Notes under the pieces: model-generated
The model's database searches: none
What the model was told of the DNA's origin: nothing
What the model saw: only the letters and a program-made list of their open reading frames with translations
Translations under genes and position numbers: made by a program
Assembly: GCA_023374025.1 (NCBI GenBank)
Contig: SIJG01000017.1
Coordinates: forward strand, 1,317,671 to 1,381,670
Origin: Heterodera schachtii
Taxonomy: Eukaryota > Nematoda > Chromadorea > Rhabditida > Heteroderidae
Direction of reading: 5' to 3'
Length of the DNA stretch: 64,000 bases
Shown here: piece after piece, positions 22,101 to 34,691 of the stretch
Numbering within the stretch: the first letter of the stretch is position 1
How the letters are laid out: every line of letters starts with the position of its first letter

Positions 22101-23023
22101 AGAACACGGACAGCATCTTCTGCTGGTGCGGCTCAAACTGATCGCCGCCAAAGGAACAAACGCACGGCTTAATGCCACCGGTGCCGACACCGATGATGAC
22201 CAAGCCGAGAATGTCGAGAAAAGGGTGGAGGGAAGAAGTGCCATTCAGAGTGGAGGCGAAGCACAGCACACATTGGCCAACGGCGTACAGAAGGGACAGG
22301 AAAAAGATTGTCCTGAAGGGAGGGGGGAAGAGCAGACAAATGCAAAATGCCAATTCAAAAATGGCAAATTCCAATGCCAATACTCACCTGAATTTCCCAA
22401 GGTATCCGTCCGCAAGAATTGATCTAAATTTTGAAATTAAATCAATTTAACATTCCTTAGCCAAATTTACCCAAAAATTGGCATGGAGTAAAAAAGGACG
22501 GTGGATCCGTTAAACATCATCGTGGCACTGTTCGCACTGAATTTGAGGGCATTCAGAAAGTACAAAGTCAGCACCGTGCGCATGCCGTAAAAACTGAACC
22601 GCTCGCAAAACTCATTGAGCACAATGACTGAAACAAGGCCAAATTGGCATTCACTTGGACATTTGTTGGTGATGATTTTCGATCACAGCTGATCATTCTC
22701 ATCAAATTCTCATTAATCCCAAGGAAAAGCAGCAGAGAAAAACAATTCTTTTGCCGTATTAAGTGATCACTGATCAGCTGTGATCACTGATCAACAATGA
22801 TCAGCCCTTCCCACTTACAAATGGTCGATTTTGGCCATTGTTTGGCCATTTCTGTCCATGTGGTCGCTTCCCTCGGGCATGCTTCGTCTTTTTCTGCTTC
22901 TTCAATATTTTTGTGCTTTTCATTCTTCTCCTCAATAAATGACGTGCTAATTAATCCGCCGGTTGAATTTTGCCGCTTTGTGCCGTCGTTTCCGTTTCCT
23001 TTCCATGGGTTATCATTGGCCAT
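19173..23023 (-). CDS. Proton-coupled oligopeptide transporter (POT/PTR2, SLC15 type)
   Basis: This is a twelve-helix plasma-membrane H+/di- and tripeptide symporter of the PEPT group. A hydrophilic N-terminus (MANDNPWKGNGNDGTKRQNS) is followed by the PTR2 signature FIVLNEFCERFSFYGMRTVL, then TVLFYSMPIFG and SILADGYLGKF. Next is a conserved core: FLDILGLVIIGVGTGGIKPC, VCSFGGDQFEPHQQKMLSVF, FSAFYFAINAGAMISTFISP. Further on are VYLPAPVFWALYDQQGSRWL and MLTLNSVLILLFIPMFQVIV. A large variable extracellular loop (DGRAFVSAINAFDNCILKVC and on) comes before the final helices (VLTAAEVLFSITGYEFAYSQ, APPSMKSLVQALW, LMTTAIGDTIILLITLIAFP). The cytoplasmic tail is charged (TDKTPEEEEKRE). Many short introns were placed only approximately. 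Which SLC15 member it is cannot be told here. Confidence 0.92.
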
Positions 23024-24010
23024 ATTGCCGAAACAATCAAAACAAATTTAAAATTTTATTTAATTTAATTTTTTGCCAATTAACAAATTAAAAAATGCTC
23101 CCTTAAAAAGAAGCTTAATTTTAAAAGATTATTTAAAATATTTTAAAAATTATTTAATTAAAAAATACAGTAAAATTATTTTAAAAATCGTTGAAATGTT
23201 TAAACATTGGCGATGAGAAATGATTTAATTCAAACTTTTTTGGTGTAAAATTTGAGCAAAAACTAAAAACTGCCGTTGGGCTGGGGGAGGGGAGGGGGCG
23301 ATGACTTTCCCCTTTTTTCGTCCCTTTTTTCCCCCTTTTTTCCCCTAAATATTTGTCATGCCGTCGTCCCCCGCCGCCCTTTCTCCCGCCGATCTTTCGT
23401 TTGGTCCTTTCTCCCCCTTGGCCTTATCGTCCGTCCGTCAATTTTTATTTTATTTTTATTTTCGCTGATAAATGGCAATTTTTGTATGGCCATTTAAATT
23501 GGCCGAATTAAAAGGAATTAACAAAAATGTTGTTTTATCTCTGTAAAAAATAAGCCGAATAAATTGCAGAAATGACTAAATAAATGTTTTATGAATGACA
23601 AATCAAATGCACAAAATGATTTATGGCCCAATTCGGCGCATTCTCCGCCGTTTTCCGTCCGTTCCGTCGCCCACCGATCATTTGTTTTGGCAGCTCTCAC
23701 AATCGAATGTTGATAAAATGGCAAAATAAAAAAAGAAATTTAAAAAAATTAACGGAAAAAATTAAAAATATAAACAAAAGTTGAAACATTAAATTCCAAT
23801 GCAAAATTAAAGTAAATGAAGCTAAAAACATTAGGTATGAACCTAACAACTAAGAACAAATAAGTGCTAATGCAAAAAATACAAAAGGAAACCCAAAAAA
23901 TGGTCAAAGCTTTCGCCATTTTTCCTTTCGTCGCCATGCCAACCATTCATCAAATTATAAGCAAATAAGCTTTGGTTATTTCTGAATAGTTCTGCTGACC
24001 AGAACTTCGA
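23024..24010. promoter_or_regulatory. Divergent promoter region between the peptide transporter and WDR19 genes
   Basis: Nearly 1 kb of AT-rich DNA separates two start codons that point away from each other. A G/C-rich patch lies at about 23280-23430. Apart from the X-box-like site near the WDR19 start, no motif is claimed. Confidence 0.5.
23930..23943 (+). promoter_or_regulatory. Candidate X-box (RFX/DAF-19 site) upstream of WDR19/IFT144
   Basis: GTCGCCATGCCAAC is a near-perfect imperfect palindrome of the X-box type (GTYNCC AT RRNRAC), with one mismatch in the right half-site. It ends 67 bp before the WDR19 start codon. In C. elegans, DAF-19 sites of ciliary genes, including intraflagellar transport genes, usually lie roughly 60-150 bp upstream of the start. 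Position and target gene both fit. Confidence 0.6.
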
Positions 24011-27000
24011 ATGAAGGTTTGTCCGTTTGTCCGTCGTCCATTCGTAGTTTCGTCACTTTGTCCGTTTGATTGCTTGTTCATTTTGTCCGTTTACACTATT
24101 TAATCATTCGTCCGTTGTCCTTTCCCCCGGTCACTCGCCTCGCTAATTGCCTCATTATTTAGCTCGTCTTCCGCGAACAGAACCCCCAATTGTACGGCCC
24201 GGGTGCCCCCCTTTTTGAGTGGCGCCCCGGGGGCAATAGCATTGCCATCGCGGGGTTTGTCAAAAAATAAGATGAAAAATTGTGTGAAAAGTGATTTGAT
24301 GAAAACAGAAGCAGCGGAACGGTGCGATTGCTGAACCGATTCAGCGAAGTGACCGAAGAGTTTAACATCAACGAGTAAAGCGACGAAGTCAAAGAATGGC
24401 AATTGGACAGAAAATCATTTCTTTAGGGAAGTGACCACAATGAAATGGGACCCAAATGGGGACCTTTTGGCCATCGCAAATTCACGCGCTTCAACTTTGG
24501 TTGGGAACAATGAACATTTCTGGGGAAAAGCATTAGTTTCATCGGGAACGGGAATTGCGTTTTTCAAAGGTCGCGGGAACAGTCCAAGCATTTAAACTGC
24601 AGGACCGGGCGGGATCTCATTTTCATATTTATCGGGCAGAGGTCGGGAGTTCGGACAAAAAAAAACGGAGGGATCATTCCCTGTCGAAATACCGACCCGT
24701 GACACAGACAAATGAGCTGGATTTAACAGAATTACCATTTTCGGTTGTCTACGAATGTTCCACCAATCACATTAACACTGTCGACGTGTCCACCGGGGCA
24801 AAGTCAATTTGATCATTTTGGCACTGTCTTTGTGATTTTGCCGCTCTTTAGGGCTCTTCCGACTGTTTTGTGTTGGGCTCCGAATTCGTCCGTTTTACTC
24901 GTCGGGGACAACAAAGGCAATTTCATTCTGCTCAATTACCGACTTTCACGGTGCCATTTCAAAAAAGCATTTCTATTTGAAGCAAAATCTCTTTAAAAGG
25001 AAAGTGCCAGTGATGGGAAAGCATCAAAAAGCGATCAGATCAGCCGTTTGGAATAGGGAGGGCACCATTTTTGTGCTCGCGTCGGAGGACACTGCGATTA
25101 CGATGAACAACGCCGAGGGGGAAACGCTGAACACTTTCACATGCAACGGCGAAATCGCGGAGTTGAAACTCACCGCCTTCCGCAGTTTTTCCGGCGAACG
25201 CGAGGAAGACTTTGTGAGAGGGCGGGGGGCAATTAGTGGGGGTAATTAGCAAATGAAATGCCAATCACAAGAGAATGTTTTGTGACCGGCCCAATGGAAT
25301 AACATATAAAAAGGTAATAAAATTCCTATCCCATCGATCAGATCAGTGCCATCATCTCTCGCCGCAATTTGATGATCATTCGGCTGAACAATCCCAGCCT
25401 ACCGACCAATTTGCAATTCCAAGAGCGATACGGCAATTTGGTGCGCACAGAATGGTGAGAGAGAGCGCGTGGCATTGACACAAGAGATTGGATTTGATTG
25501 TTTCTTAGGTTTGGCAGTGGCAATTTGTTGGTTGGCTTTGGTTTGCCAATTCTTTCATTTCCATTGGCATTTCTTTTGATCAGACCAAGGCTTTATCGTC
25601 TGTTTGTCTGCCGAGCGGTCGGCTGAGTCTATTAGCCAGGAGCTGTTCTCCATCCAGGAATACAAAACCAATTTGGCCTCAATTACGATCAATGAGCCGC
25701 TGGGCAAAATGTTTTCTATCGGTGACAATTTGTAAGAATTTTCACCACAAAATGCCTGATCAACTTAAGTTATATATAGTAAGATCTCGTTTTAGGCTCA
25801 AAGGCCGCGACTTGGTGGATTTGGGAGAGATTTCCGACTTGGTCAACGTCGACTCGGACGACAGCGGACTGGTCGAAGTCGCGTGCTCGGAGGATGGTTC
25901 CATGACGGCGGTTTCGGCACGGTCGGGTGCCGTTTGTGTATATCTGACCAAATTGCCAATGCTCGCCGCCGCTTCGTCCACTCATATCGCCGTTTTGGCG
26001 TCGTTGACGGAGATTAGCATTTACCAAGACGGAGAAATTGTAAGGGAAAATCAAATTGCAAAAACCTATGCCAAATCGAAAACTGATCATTCCCAAACTG
26101 ATTAACTCATCTGGCCAAAGGCTAAGACTGATCAATGCCAAACTGATCAGCTCATCTATTCCCCCCTTCAGCAACCCAGTCAGAATTTGAACATCAAAAT
26201 TGAGCCTTCGCTAATCGCCGTCGGTGCCAAACACATTGCCATTGTGCTGAACAGCAAAGCCTGGTTTTACGAAATCAAGCGCAATGGCACTTCATTTATG
26301 TACGAACATGACTATATGACGACCATTGTGAAGATGAAGCTGAACCGCGATTTTGTAATGGCACAATTGGACAATCGCGTGCATTTGCACAAAGTTAATA
26401 CCATCCTAATCAATCGCTTTTGATCACTTACCATTTTATCACTCTTACTTTTGATCACTGATCGCTCGGTATTGTCCAAATGCCCTCTGTTCAGGTCATC
26501 CGTTCCCAAAGCGATCATTCCGATCCCTCCGATAATTACATGACAAATGATGTGCTTTTTCCCAACTCCAACGAGACGAACCCGCGTGATGTGATTTTGG
26601 ACGCCGATCTATCAGAAAAATTCTTCATTTACTCCACACGGGTCAAAAGGGACAAGCCAAATTGGCCAATAAAAAGCCAGGGGATTAAACATTTCCCCTG
26701 CCCCCCCCCATTTAGTCGCGCTTCCTCAATTATTACTCATTAGCCCATGGTCGTTTTGTCAGCGACTTCAAACATTCGTCCGAAATCCGAAAGTTGTTCA
26801 GTGAACCGGACGGAATTCGGACCATTTTTTACGGTATTTGAAGAACAACATTTCTTGAGTGATCAAAGTGATGTTCTGCTGATCAGATGATTCCCATGAT
26901 TTGCACATTTATTCACCCGCGGATGATCAGCTGAGCAAAATTCCGCGCGAGGGTTCTTCCATGAGCAACCAAAAGGTCAGTTTTTTGGCATTACAGTAAC

Positions 27001-30000
27001 CCAACGCAATGGCACCCAAAAGTACGATGGCTGTCTTTGGGAAGCGTTTACTGTGGATAAAGACACCTTTTTGGTGCACGATCAGCACACGATTTTTGTG
27101 TTTATGCACGTCCGAAATACGCGAAAAGGTCATTTGGTTAATCGGCGAGTTATGATTAGGCTACTAATTAGCCATAATTAAAGAAATCAGTGTCACTTTT
27201 CTCTGTTCCGTGCAAATCCCTTTTGGCAATGTGCCCATTTTGCTCTCCAAGGGAATCGTCCATTGCCACACCCAAAATGGACGCATCAACACCATTTTGT
27301 TGAAGTCACACAAAACGGAGACACAGGTGCAAAGAGAGGAGAGAAAGGAGTACAGTACCAAAAGACAGTAACGGAACGGAATAAATCAATGGGACAATTT
27401 AAAAAATAAATAATTGGCATTTTGTTCAGTTTGGTGGGAAGTCGGCAAAAGAGGTGAAAAAATGAGGGGATGGCAAAGAGTGGGAGAATGAATGAGCATT
27501 TGTCAGTTGAACGAACTGCTCCAACAGTCGCTGATGCTGAAAAGGTGGCGAAATGCTTGGAAAATATGCGAAGGTCACCCTCATTAGCATCATTGCCAAC
27601 CTAATTAGCAGCATTACCCTCATTAAATTGCTGTTCAGACTTGAAGGATCAGTCGGCGTGGCGAAGTTTTGCCGAAACGGCGATGACAAATGGAAACATC
27701 GAACTCGGTCAGTGAGTCCATTGGTTAAATGCATTTCCAATTGCAATTGGAACTGTGTCCAAAAAGCTGTGCGAATATTTCGGCACCTCGGCGACGTGGC
27801 GATGGTTTGGGCACTTGAGCAACTTCTGAACATCGAAGACCAACAAACGCTCAGTGGCCATGTGGCCGCACTGCTCGGCAACTTTGACGAGGCCGACGCT
27901 TTTTTCTCCAATTCGTCCCAACCAAAACTTGCCCTGGAGGTGCTGGGCAATCGTCAACGATTATTTCAAATTACTTTCAATGATTGGTCTTTTGATTCTG
28001 ATCAGTCCATTAATTTTTGCTCCGTAATTACTTATAATTTTTCGGCTTTATTTGCTGTTAGATGCGCCGCGACGTTCAAAATTGGGAAAGGGCGTTGGAA
28101 TTGGCGCGACAAACGGCACCCGACGAATTGCCGGGCATAGCCAAGGAATACGCGGTACAGCTCGAATTTGCGGGGCAACACGCGGAAGCATTTCGCTATT
28201 ACGAAGAGGCATTGATCACTTCATCCAGCGGAAACGCATCGAAAATGAGCGAAGAACAGAGGGAGGAACACAATTGGGTGTGCTCGGCGGGGTGAGCAAT
28301 GGGAAAATGGACGGAGACGGGGGGGGGGGGGGAAGGGGGACACTGATTGGGATATATCGTAAAGGATTTACGGCGATCAGCAGGGATGGAAAACTGATCG
28401 GAATGCATTTGGGTGATCAGAAGGACTAATTGAATGGAATTCTCTGTTTAGACTAGCCAGAATGGCACTTCATATGGGCGATCTGAAGAGGTAAGTAAAG
28501 AAAAGTAAAATGATTAATTAACCCAGCAATTGTCCCTCTCCCCAAAAGGGGCGTGGAAATCGCTTTAAAATTGCCGAGCCGATTGGCCAAGAGAGATTGT
28601 GGCATTGTGCTTGAACAGCTCAGAGTAATTTTGTGATTGCGATTCCAAATTTAGTTTTAATTTGTTAGCAATTTGACGAGGCGGGAAGTGTTTACGAAGC
28701 GGGTCAATTTTATGATCGTGCCGCGGTTTGACTAAAAGCACTGATCATTTTTTAGTCATTTTATTTCAGGCAGCGTATTTGAAGTGCCGAAATTTGTATA
28801 AAAAAACCTAAGAAATTTAAAAGATTGCCTTTTTCAAATTCAGACTAAAAGTTCACAAATTAATGGAGCAAGTGCGGTCGCCTAAACTGTTGAGCCAATA
28901 CGGCAAAATCTTGGAAAAGGACAAAAACTATGAGAGAGCAATTAAAGTTAGGGGGGGGGGTAATTAGTAAGGGAAGGGGAAGGGCCGACAAAAGGCACTG
29001 CCGCCAAACTTTCCTCACAAAATCACTCCCCCCCCCCGTTAAAAGGCCTATCAAAGGGCCCACGACAGCGAAAACCAAATCCGTTTGCTGCTGCGCCATC
29101 TGAACAAAGTGAACGCAGCGGTGAAATTGGCACAAGAGAGTAAAAGTGTGGAGGGGTCGAAAATGGTGGCGAAGTGAGAAAAGAAAGGGGCAAAGGTCAA
29201 ATCGCAATTTCATTCTTTCGTTCAGTTACTTTTCTGAGCTTGGCCAATTCGAAATTGCCATTGAATTTCTCGTCCTTTCCCACTGTTACCAAGTCAGTCA
29301 AAATGCCATTCATCCTTTCTCCGCTGTTTTCCGTCCCTTTTCGGGAAGCCTTTGACATGGCCAAAAGCAGTGGCCAAATGCGAACGTACGCACGTGCTTT
29401 GGAAACGAATTTGGAGACAGAACGGAAGGACGCCGCGGTGTTGGGCCATTACGGGCAATTGGCGGAACATTTCCAAAAAGAGGGCGATGTTTTAAACGGG
29501 GGGAAATTTGCGGGAATGGGACAACAGTACAAAAAGGTGGGCCAATTGGGAAAATGAAAAAATGAATTGCTTAAGGCCTTGTCACTTTTGCTCAGTGAAC
29601 AGCAGCGAGAGGAAGAAGCACTTGGCCTTGCGGTGGAATTTGTGGCCGAGTCGGAAGACAAACAAATGGTGGACGAACTGATCGGCCATTTGATGGGCGA
29701 AAGGGGCGGAGGGGCGCCAAAAGTCCGTTTTGGAAAGCAATGGCATTCCATGGGCTGAGCATTTGGGTGCCAATAATTGCTTAAGGACCCAAAGTTTCTG
29801 TTCCAATTGTACGTCAAATTGAAAATGTACAGCGAAGCGGCAAAGACCGCACTTATCATTTCGCATGAGCAACGCCAGCAGGGCTTTTACAAAACTGCGC
29901 ATGATTTGCTTTTCGGTTGGGCAAAAGCCTTTTCATCCGCCACCCTTTTGATCATTTCCCAAGGAATGTGCCGAACCCTTCGCAGCGAGCGCATCCGAAC

Positions 30001-30973
30001 GCCGTCCGAAATGGAAAACTCGCTGATGCTGCTGCACAGTTACAATTTGGTCAAAGTTTTGTTGAAAAAAGGCGACAATTACGCGGGCGGGCGATTGCTG
30101 TGCCGAGTGGTGGCCGACATCGGCCAATTCCCCGCACGTCCGTGGGAAGGGAGTGAATGCAAATCACAAAAGGTTGGCCCATTCAGATGCCGTGCCGATT
30201 CTGACCAGTGCCGTGATCACGTGCACAAAAGGTTTCTGCTGTTAGTGCTGAGTTCGGCGGATGATTCCCCCAATTTTAACAATTGAAGCAGGCTTCAAAA
30301 AGTCCGCCTTCAAATTCGCTTCCCAATTGATGCAGCCGACGAACCGACAAAAAATTGACGAGAAATACAAAAAGAAAATCGAGCTGGTGATCAGGTGGCT
30401 GGGCTCGGGCGGCACTGATCAGCCAACAAATGCCATTTTGTTGCACAGAAAATTCGGCCAAAATGCGCCCGACGTTGAGGAGCACAGCGCGCCCTGTCCC
30501 TTCTGCGACGGTCCCGTGAAAGAATTTGCGCTGAGCTGCACGGAATGTCAGGCGACCATTCCCTACTGTATTTTAACGGTAAATGCGGAATTTATTCGAT
30601 TTAACGACAATTCGGAAAAGGGGCGACACATTGTGAAGACGGACTTTGCCCTTTGTCCGCACTGCCAATTCCCGGGAAGTTTCACCGAATTTAACAAGTC
30701 AGTGATGAGTGAATTTATGGTAAAAATCAAGCAACACCAGCTCAACATATTACGAATTAAGCATCAATTATTGGTAATTAGTGTAGCTGTCATTTAAGTG
30801 CAATAGAATCACAAATATTTTAAAAAGCGTTTAGTCAGAATGATTCAATGTTAATTTTAATAATTGTAATTTTTAGGTATTTAAATTCAAATTGCCCAAT
30901 GTGCTACGAAACGATAACCGAGCAAATAATGCCAAGCAAATTCGATCAATTTATCAAAGACAATTCTTTTTAA
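24011..30973 (+). CDS. dyf-2: WDR19/IFT144, intraflagellar transport complex A subunit
   Basis: This is a retrograde IFT-A protein needed to build and maintain sensory cilia. A 6-nt first exon (ATGAAG) joins 24163 onward: MKLVFREQNPQLYGPGAPLF, then EWRPGGNSIAIAG. WD repeats follow (EEVTTMKWDPNGDLLAIANS; VLCWAPNSSVLLVGDNKGNF; VPVMGKHQKAIRSAVWN; VYLTKLPMLAAASSTHIAVL; SLIAVGAKHIAIVLNSKAWF). Then a TPR-like solenoid (LAMVWALEQLLNIEDQQTL-type; LPGIAKEYAVQLEFAGQHAE; LDPKFLFQLYVKLKMYSEAA-type; RTPSEMENSLMLLHSYNLVK). The C-terminal zinc-binding cysteines are APCPFCDGPVKEFALSCTEC, IPYC, FALCPHCQFPG and NCPMCYETI, ending FDQFIKDNSF. All landmarks align in order with human WDR19. About 25 exons exist; I did not place each one. 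A stretch near 24557-24810 has no clear counterpart in the human protein. Confidence 0.92.
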
Positions 30974-31136
30974 AATAATGTGTAAATCATGCAAGCATTT
31001 ATTATTTAACGACAATAGTATAAACAAACAAACAAATGTACAGGTATTCAATAGAGGGAACAACTCGAAAATAAGTAGTTAGGCTTATGCCTTATGGGAC
31101 AACAACAGAAGAGATCGAAGAACATCGCATTTCGAT

Positions 31137-31457
31137 TTATTCTGCGAAAAGACTCGCGAGGCCCCCCAGCACAGCAACGCCTTCGAAACTTTTAGGCGAT
31201 AGCGCAGCAGTCAAAAGGAGAGCAGCGAACACAATCAAAAGGATCAGAATGCAGACGCACAAGCCGATGCACACCTTCGAGACACCGCCTTAAATAGGGA
31301 AAATGAGAGGGACGAGTTGAGCTAATTGCAGAAGCAAGAGTCACCCACCACCATCCATCGAACTGTCCGCTCCAAATCCCGAAGCTGCAGGAGTGGTGCC
31401 TCTGCGTCGCGTTATTCTTTTTGTGAACCTGTCGAGAAAACCGTAGACTTCAGACAT
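31137..31457 (-). CDS. Small single-pass membrane protein, unidentified
   Basis: Two exons encode about 87 residues: MSEVYGFLDRFTKRITRRRG, a Gly/Ser-rich linker (GFGADSSMDGG), then VSKVCIGLCVCILILLIVFA with ALLLTAALSP and a short tail ending GGLASLFAE. The donor is ambiguous between two GT sites in GGTGGTGGGTG near 31350; both keep the frame. The acceptor is TATTTAAG before the GCGGTGTC exon. One strong membrane helix follows a basic N-terminal segment, as in a tail-anchored or small organelle membrane protein. I do not recognise a family. It converges on WDR19, with 163 bp between the ends. Confidence 0.6.
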
Positions 31458-31683
31458 TGTGATGCGGTTTAGTTCAGTTAAATACTTCGCTTTGCTGAAA
31501 ATTAGTTTTAGTTGATTAAAAATGGGCGAATTGTAATAAAGTAAAAAGGATGAAGAGAATGTTAAAATAGGAAGAGGAAGTGATTCGTTATGTTACTTAA
31601 ATACCCAATTGATGAAATGTAGGAAGAGTAGAAAAAAGCTCCAATTTAGACAAAAAACCTTTGGAAATGGCGTTTACATAAAA
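31458..31683. promoter_or_regulatory. Upstream region of the small membrane protein gene
   Basis: AT-rich, non-coding; it should contain the promoter of the minus-strand gene starting at 31457. No motif recognised. Confidence 0.35.
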
Positions 31684-32085
31684 GGGGTCGATAGCAGTTC
31701 GTACAATGGCGTTTCGTACAATTTGAAATGGGAATGACCATAACTTTTTTGTTCATCGGTTGATTTCTTCAAAATTGGTATCATTCGAAAGCTCTACGTG
31801 TTTAGAAGCTATCATTAAGCAGAAGCTAAGCGATTAGTCAGTTCACCAAAAAGTTATGATTTATAAGACTTAAAAATTCAAGAAAATCCTAATTTTTTCT
31901 AAACTATAAACCATAACTTTTTGGTGAACTGACTAATCGCTTAGCTTCTGCTTAATGATAGCTTCTAAACACGTAGAGCTTTCGAATGATACCAATTTTG
32001 AAGAAATCAACCGATGAACAAAAAAGTTATGGCCATTCCCATTTCAAATTGTACGAAACGCCATTGTACGAACTGCCTTGACCCC
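31684..32085. repeat. Near-perfect foldback element 4
   Basis: Two arms of about 175 bp (about 31684-31862 and 31908-32085) are almost exact reverse complements. For example, TAGAAGCTATCATTAAGCAG on the left pairs with CTGCTTAATGATAGCTTCTA on the right. The loop is about 45 bp. The outer ends read GGGGTC and GACCCC, the latter running into a C tract. No ORF. The high arm identity implies recent insertion or ongoing correction. Diverged relatives of the same words occur at 34990-35530. Confidence 0.9.
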
Positions 32086-32553
32086 CCCCCCCCGCCCCCT
32101 TCACATTAATAAATTCCTTTAAAATCCTGTTTTTTCAACTAATAAAAATTTTCTCGAAAACTAAGCAATACCATATGCCTAAAGAGTTTTTATATGTACA
32201 TAAAGCCCGTCCTTTTCTGATCAATTTTATTTTTTGATTAAATGATTGGCGTTGGCGTAGGTTTTAAAATACATCTCCTCCTTACTTTTTAATTTTGCAC
32301 TTTTTTCCTTGTTGTAAAGAAGATTGAAGTCTGTTATTTTATTTGTTATTTCTAAGAAAATTTAACCATTTCATTTCTTTCATAAAGTTTATTCCACCAT
32401 TGTTTTCCCTGTTTTTAAATTCAACTCAAACTATTTGCAATCATTTGAAAATCTTGTTACAACCATTTTTAACCTCTTAAATATCGCTCAATTTAGATTA
32501 AGCCAGAAAACCATTGTTTTTCTTAATATTTCTCCATAATATTTATTCGTCAT
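32086..32553. other. Intergenic AT-rich DNA upstream of tiar-1
   Basis: A poly-C tract at the left edge is followed by T-rich sequence. No ORF with coding character; probably includes the promoter and 5' UTR of the RNA-binding protein gene. Confidence 0.45.
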
Positions 32554-34691
32554 ATGGCGGTGAGTGCCTTATTATTTAATCGAATAATTTGACCTAAATC
32601 TCTTAAAACAGTACGCAAATTACGGCTACGGATCCTATGGCTATGGTGGTGAAGATTTTTCCGCTGGTGCTTATAATCCGCGCTACCATTATGCGGCTGC
32701 CCAAAACGCAGGCTTTGATCTGAAGACCGATGATGGACTTCCGAGGACCATGTGAGCATTTTCAAACCAGCCAAACTTTTCTTTTCCCCTCAACAGATAT
32801 GTTGGAAATCTTGACGTGTCCGTAACCGAGGACTTCATCACCACTTTATTTGGCCAAATCGGACCAGTCACCAAGACCAAAGTGATCTTCGATGTAAGTT
32901 GGCACCGAGCCGTGCTATCCGTTAGATAATCATTAGTTAAATGCATTGGGGAAGCAAACATTCGGAGGAATTCAGTTTAATGTAAAATTTGCAAATTTTG
33001 AAAGGCGTCGAAGCGGTGAGGCCTTTGTTTCTTTTTTTAATTATTAATAATTCGAAATCATTGCTGAAAACACAGATCACCTCTGATCTCTGGCATTGAA
33101 GATGCGGTCCAGACTCGACACTTGAAAACCACCAAACCTTTATGACCTAAGTACCATTTCATAATTTTCTTTTTCTTTTTGCTTATGCTTGCCCCACCAA
33201 TAAGCCTAATAATTTGTATATTTTGGCTAATAAAAATCAGAGAGGGAAGGGAAAATTTTTAACTATTTTAGTTCTTTAATAAATCGTTCCATTTTAGTCG
33301 GGCTCTGAGCCTTACGCTTTCGTGGAATTTGTCGACCATTACACGGCCGCCCAAGCGCTTCAGTCGATGAATCGGCGCCTGCTTTTGGACAAAGTCGCCA
33401 TTCATTTCCGTTTCATTTCTCACTTTTCTGATTTTCAGGAGATGAAAGTCAATTGGGCCATTCAGCCGGGCACTCAGCAGAAAATCGACACTAGCAGTTC
33501 AGTTGTTACCTTTTTAACATTATACAAAGTCACCTTTTAGAACACTTCCACATTTTTGTCGGAGATCTTTCGCCCGAAATCGACAATAAAACTCTCAAAG
33601 ATGCTTTTGTTCCGTTTGGAGACGTTTCGTTAGTCATTTTTAAACATCGTTTCTTGTTTGCCGATCTGACCACAATTCGGTTTTAGGGACTCAAAAGTCA
33701 TTCGCGACCCGACCACTTTGATGTCCAAGGGCTATGGCTTTGTCTCTTTCCCAAAGCGCGAGGAAGCGGAGCGTGCAATTGAGCAAATGAATGGCCAATG
33801 GCTGGGGCGAAGGACAATCCGAACCAATTGGGTAAACGGAATACGAAAGATATTCTTTAAAACGAACTCTCACGGCCACCCAAACGCTAATTTTTGAAGG
33901 CCACTCGTAAGCCTGGCGCAATGGGCGGTGGAGTTGAATATTCGAGCAAACCGACGGTGGACGAAATTATGGCGCAGACGAGTCCAGAAAACACTTCCGT
34001 TTATGTTGGTGGTGTTCCTCCCGGTGCGACAGGTCGTTTTTACATTTTTTATGACAATTTCCCATCTTTGTCGTTCAGAGGAAGACATACGGTCGACTTT
34101 CAGACGATTCGGAAACATTGTGGACATTCGCTACTTTAAGCCGCAAGGATACGCCTTCGTATGTTCCGAATTTGTGCATTATTTTACTTTTATGTGAAGG
34201 TGAAATACGAGACCAAATTGGCTGCCGGGAAGGCCATTCACGAAATGAACAGCAACGAATTCATGGGCCAAACGCTTCGTCTCAATTGGGGCAAAGTCGA
34301 TGTAATTGAATGTCACATAAGCAAATAATAAAAAGAAAATTCTTTTCGGATTTACAATTACTAAAAAATGATTTTACAGGGCGGCGGGACCAAGACGACC
34401 GAGCCGACTTCTTTTGGGACAAATACGGCGCCGACTGGCATGTTCAATTCGAGCTCTACCGCCTCTTCCCAAGCAGCGAGTGCGCAGATGCAGCAGTATT
34501 GGCAGTACTACCAGGTGGGCAATCCTTCGGCGCTGAACTTGCCAAATGTTTGAACTCTTTCAGCAGTACTACCAGCAGAACCCGCTTTGGAAGTAGGTCT
34601 CTGTGGATTTGTTTCTTTTTTGATTGTCTGTAATTTCATTTTAAGTGGTTATTGGCAGGGCGGCGCTACCGGAAATGGACAACAGAAGTGA
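32554..34691 (+). CDS. tiar-1: TIA-1/TIAR-like RNA-binding protein (three RRMs)
   Basis: This is an RRM protein of the TIA-1/TIAR group, which binds U-rich RNA, influences splicing and translation, and assembles stress granules. The first coding exon is only ATGGCG (32554-32559). After a Tyr/Gly-rich start ([16 protein letters not shown]), RRM1 has [20 protein letters not shown] and [23 protein letters not shown]2 has [20 protein letters not shown] and [23 protein letters not shown]3 has [40 protein letters not shown] and [16 protein letters not shown] Ser/Thr- then Gln/Tyr-rich low-complexity tail ([29 protein letters not shown]) resembles the prion-like domain of TIA-1. All RNP motifs are intact. 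Introns are GT-AG; the longest (about 32894-33297) separates the halves of RRM1. Confidence 0.94.

Noticed and set aside
13492..31457. Functional clustering of G-alpha, G-beta5 and IFT144 as a sensory gene cluster
   Set aside because: The genes are on different strands, separated by unrelated genes, and such neighbours occur by chance; no shared regulatory motif was found.
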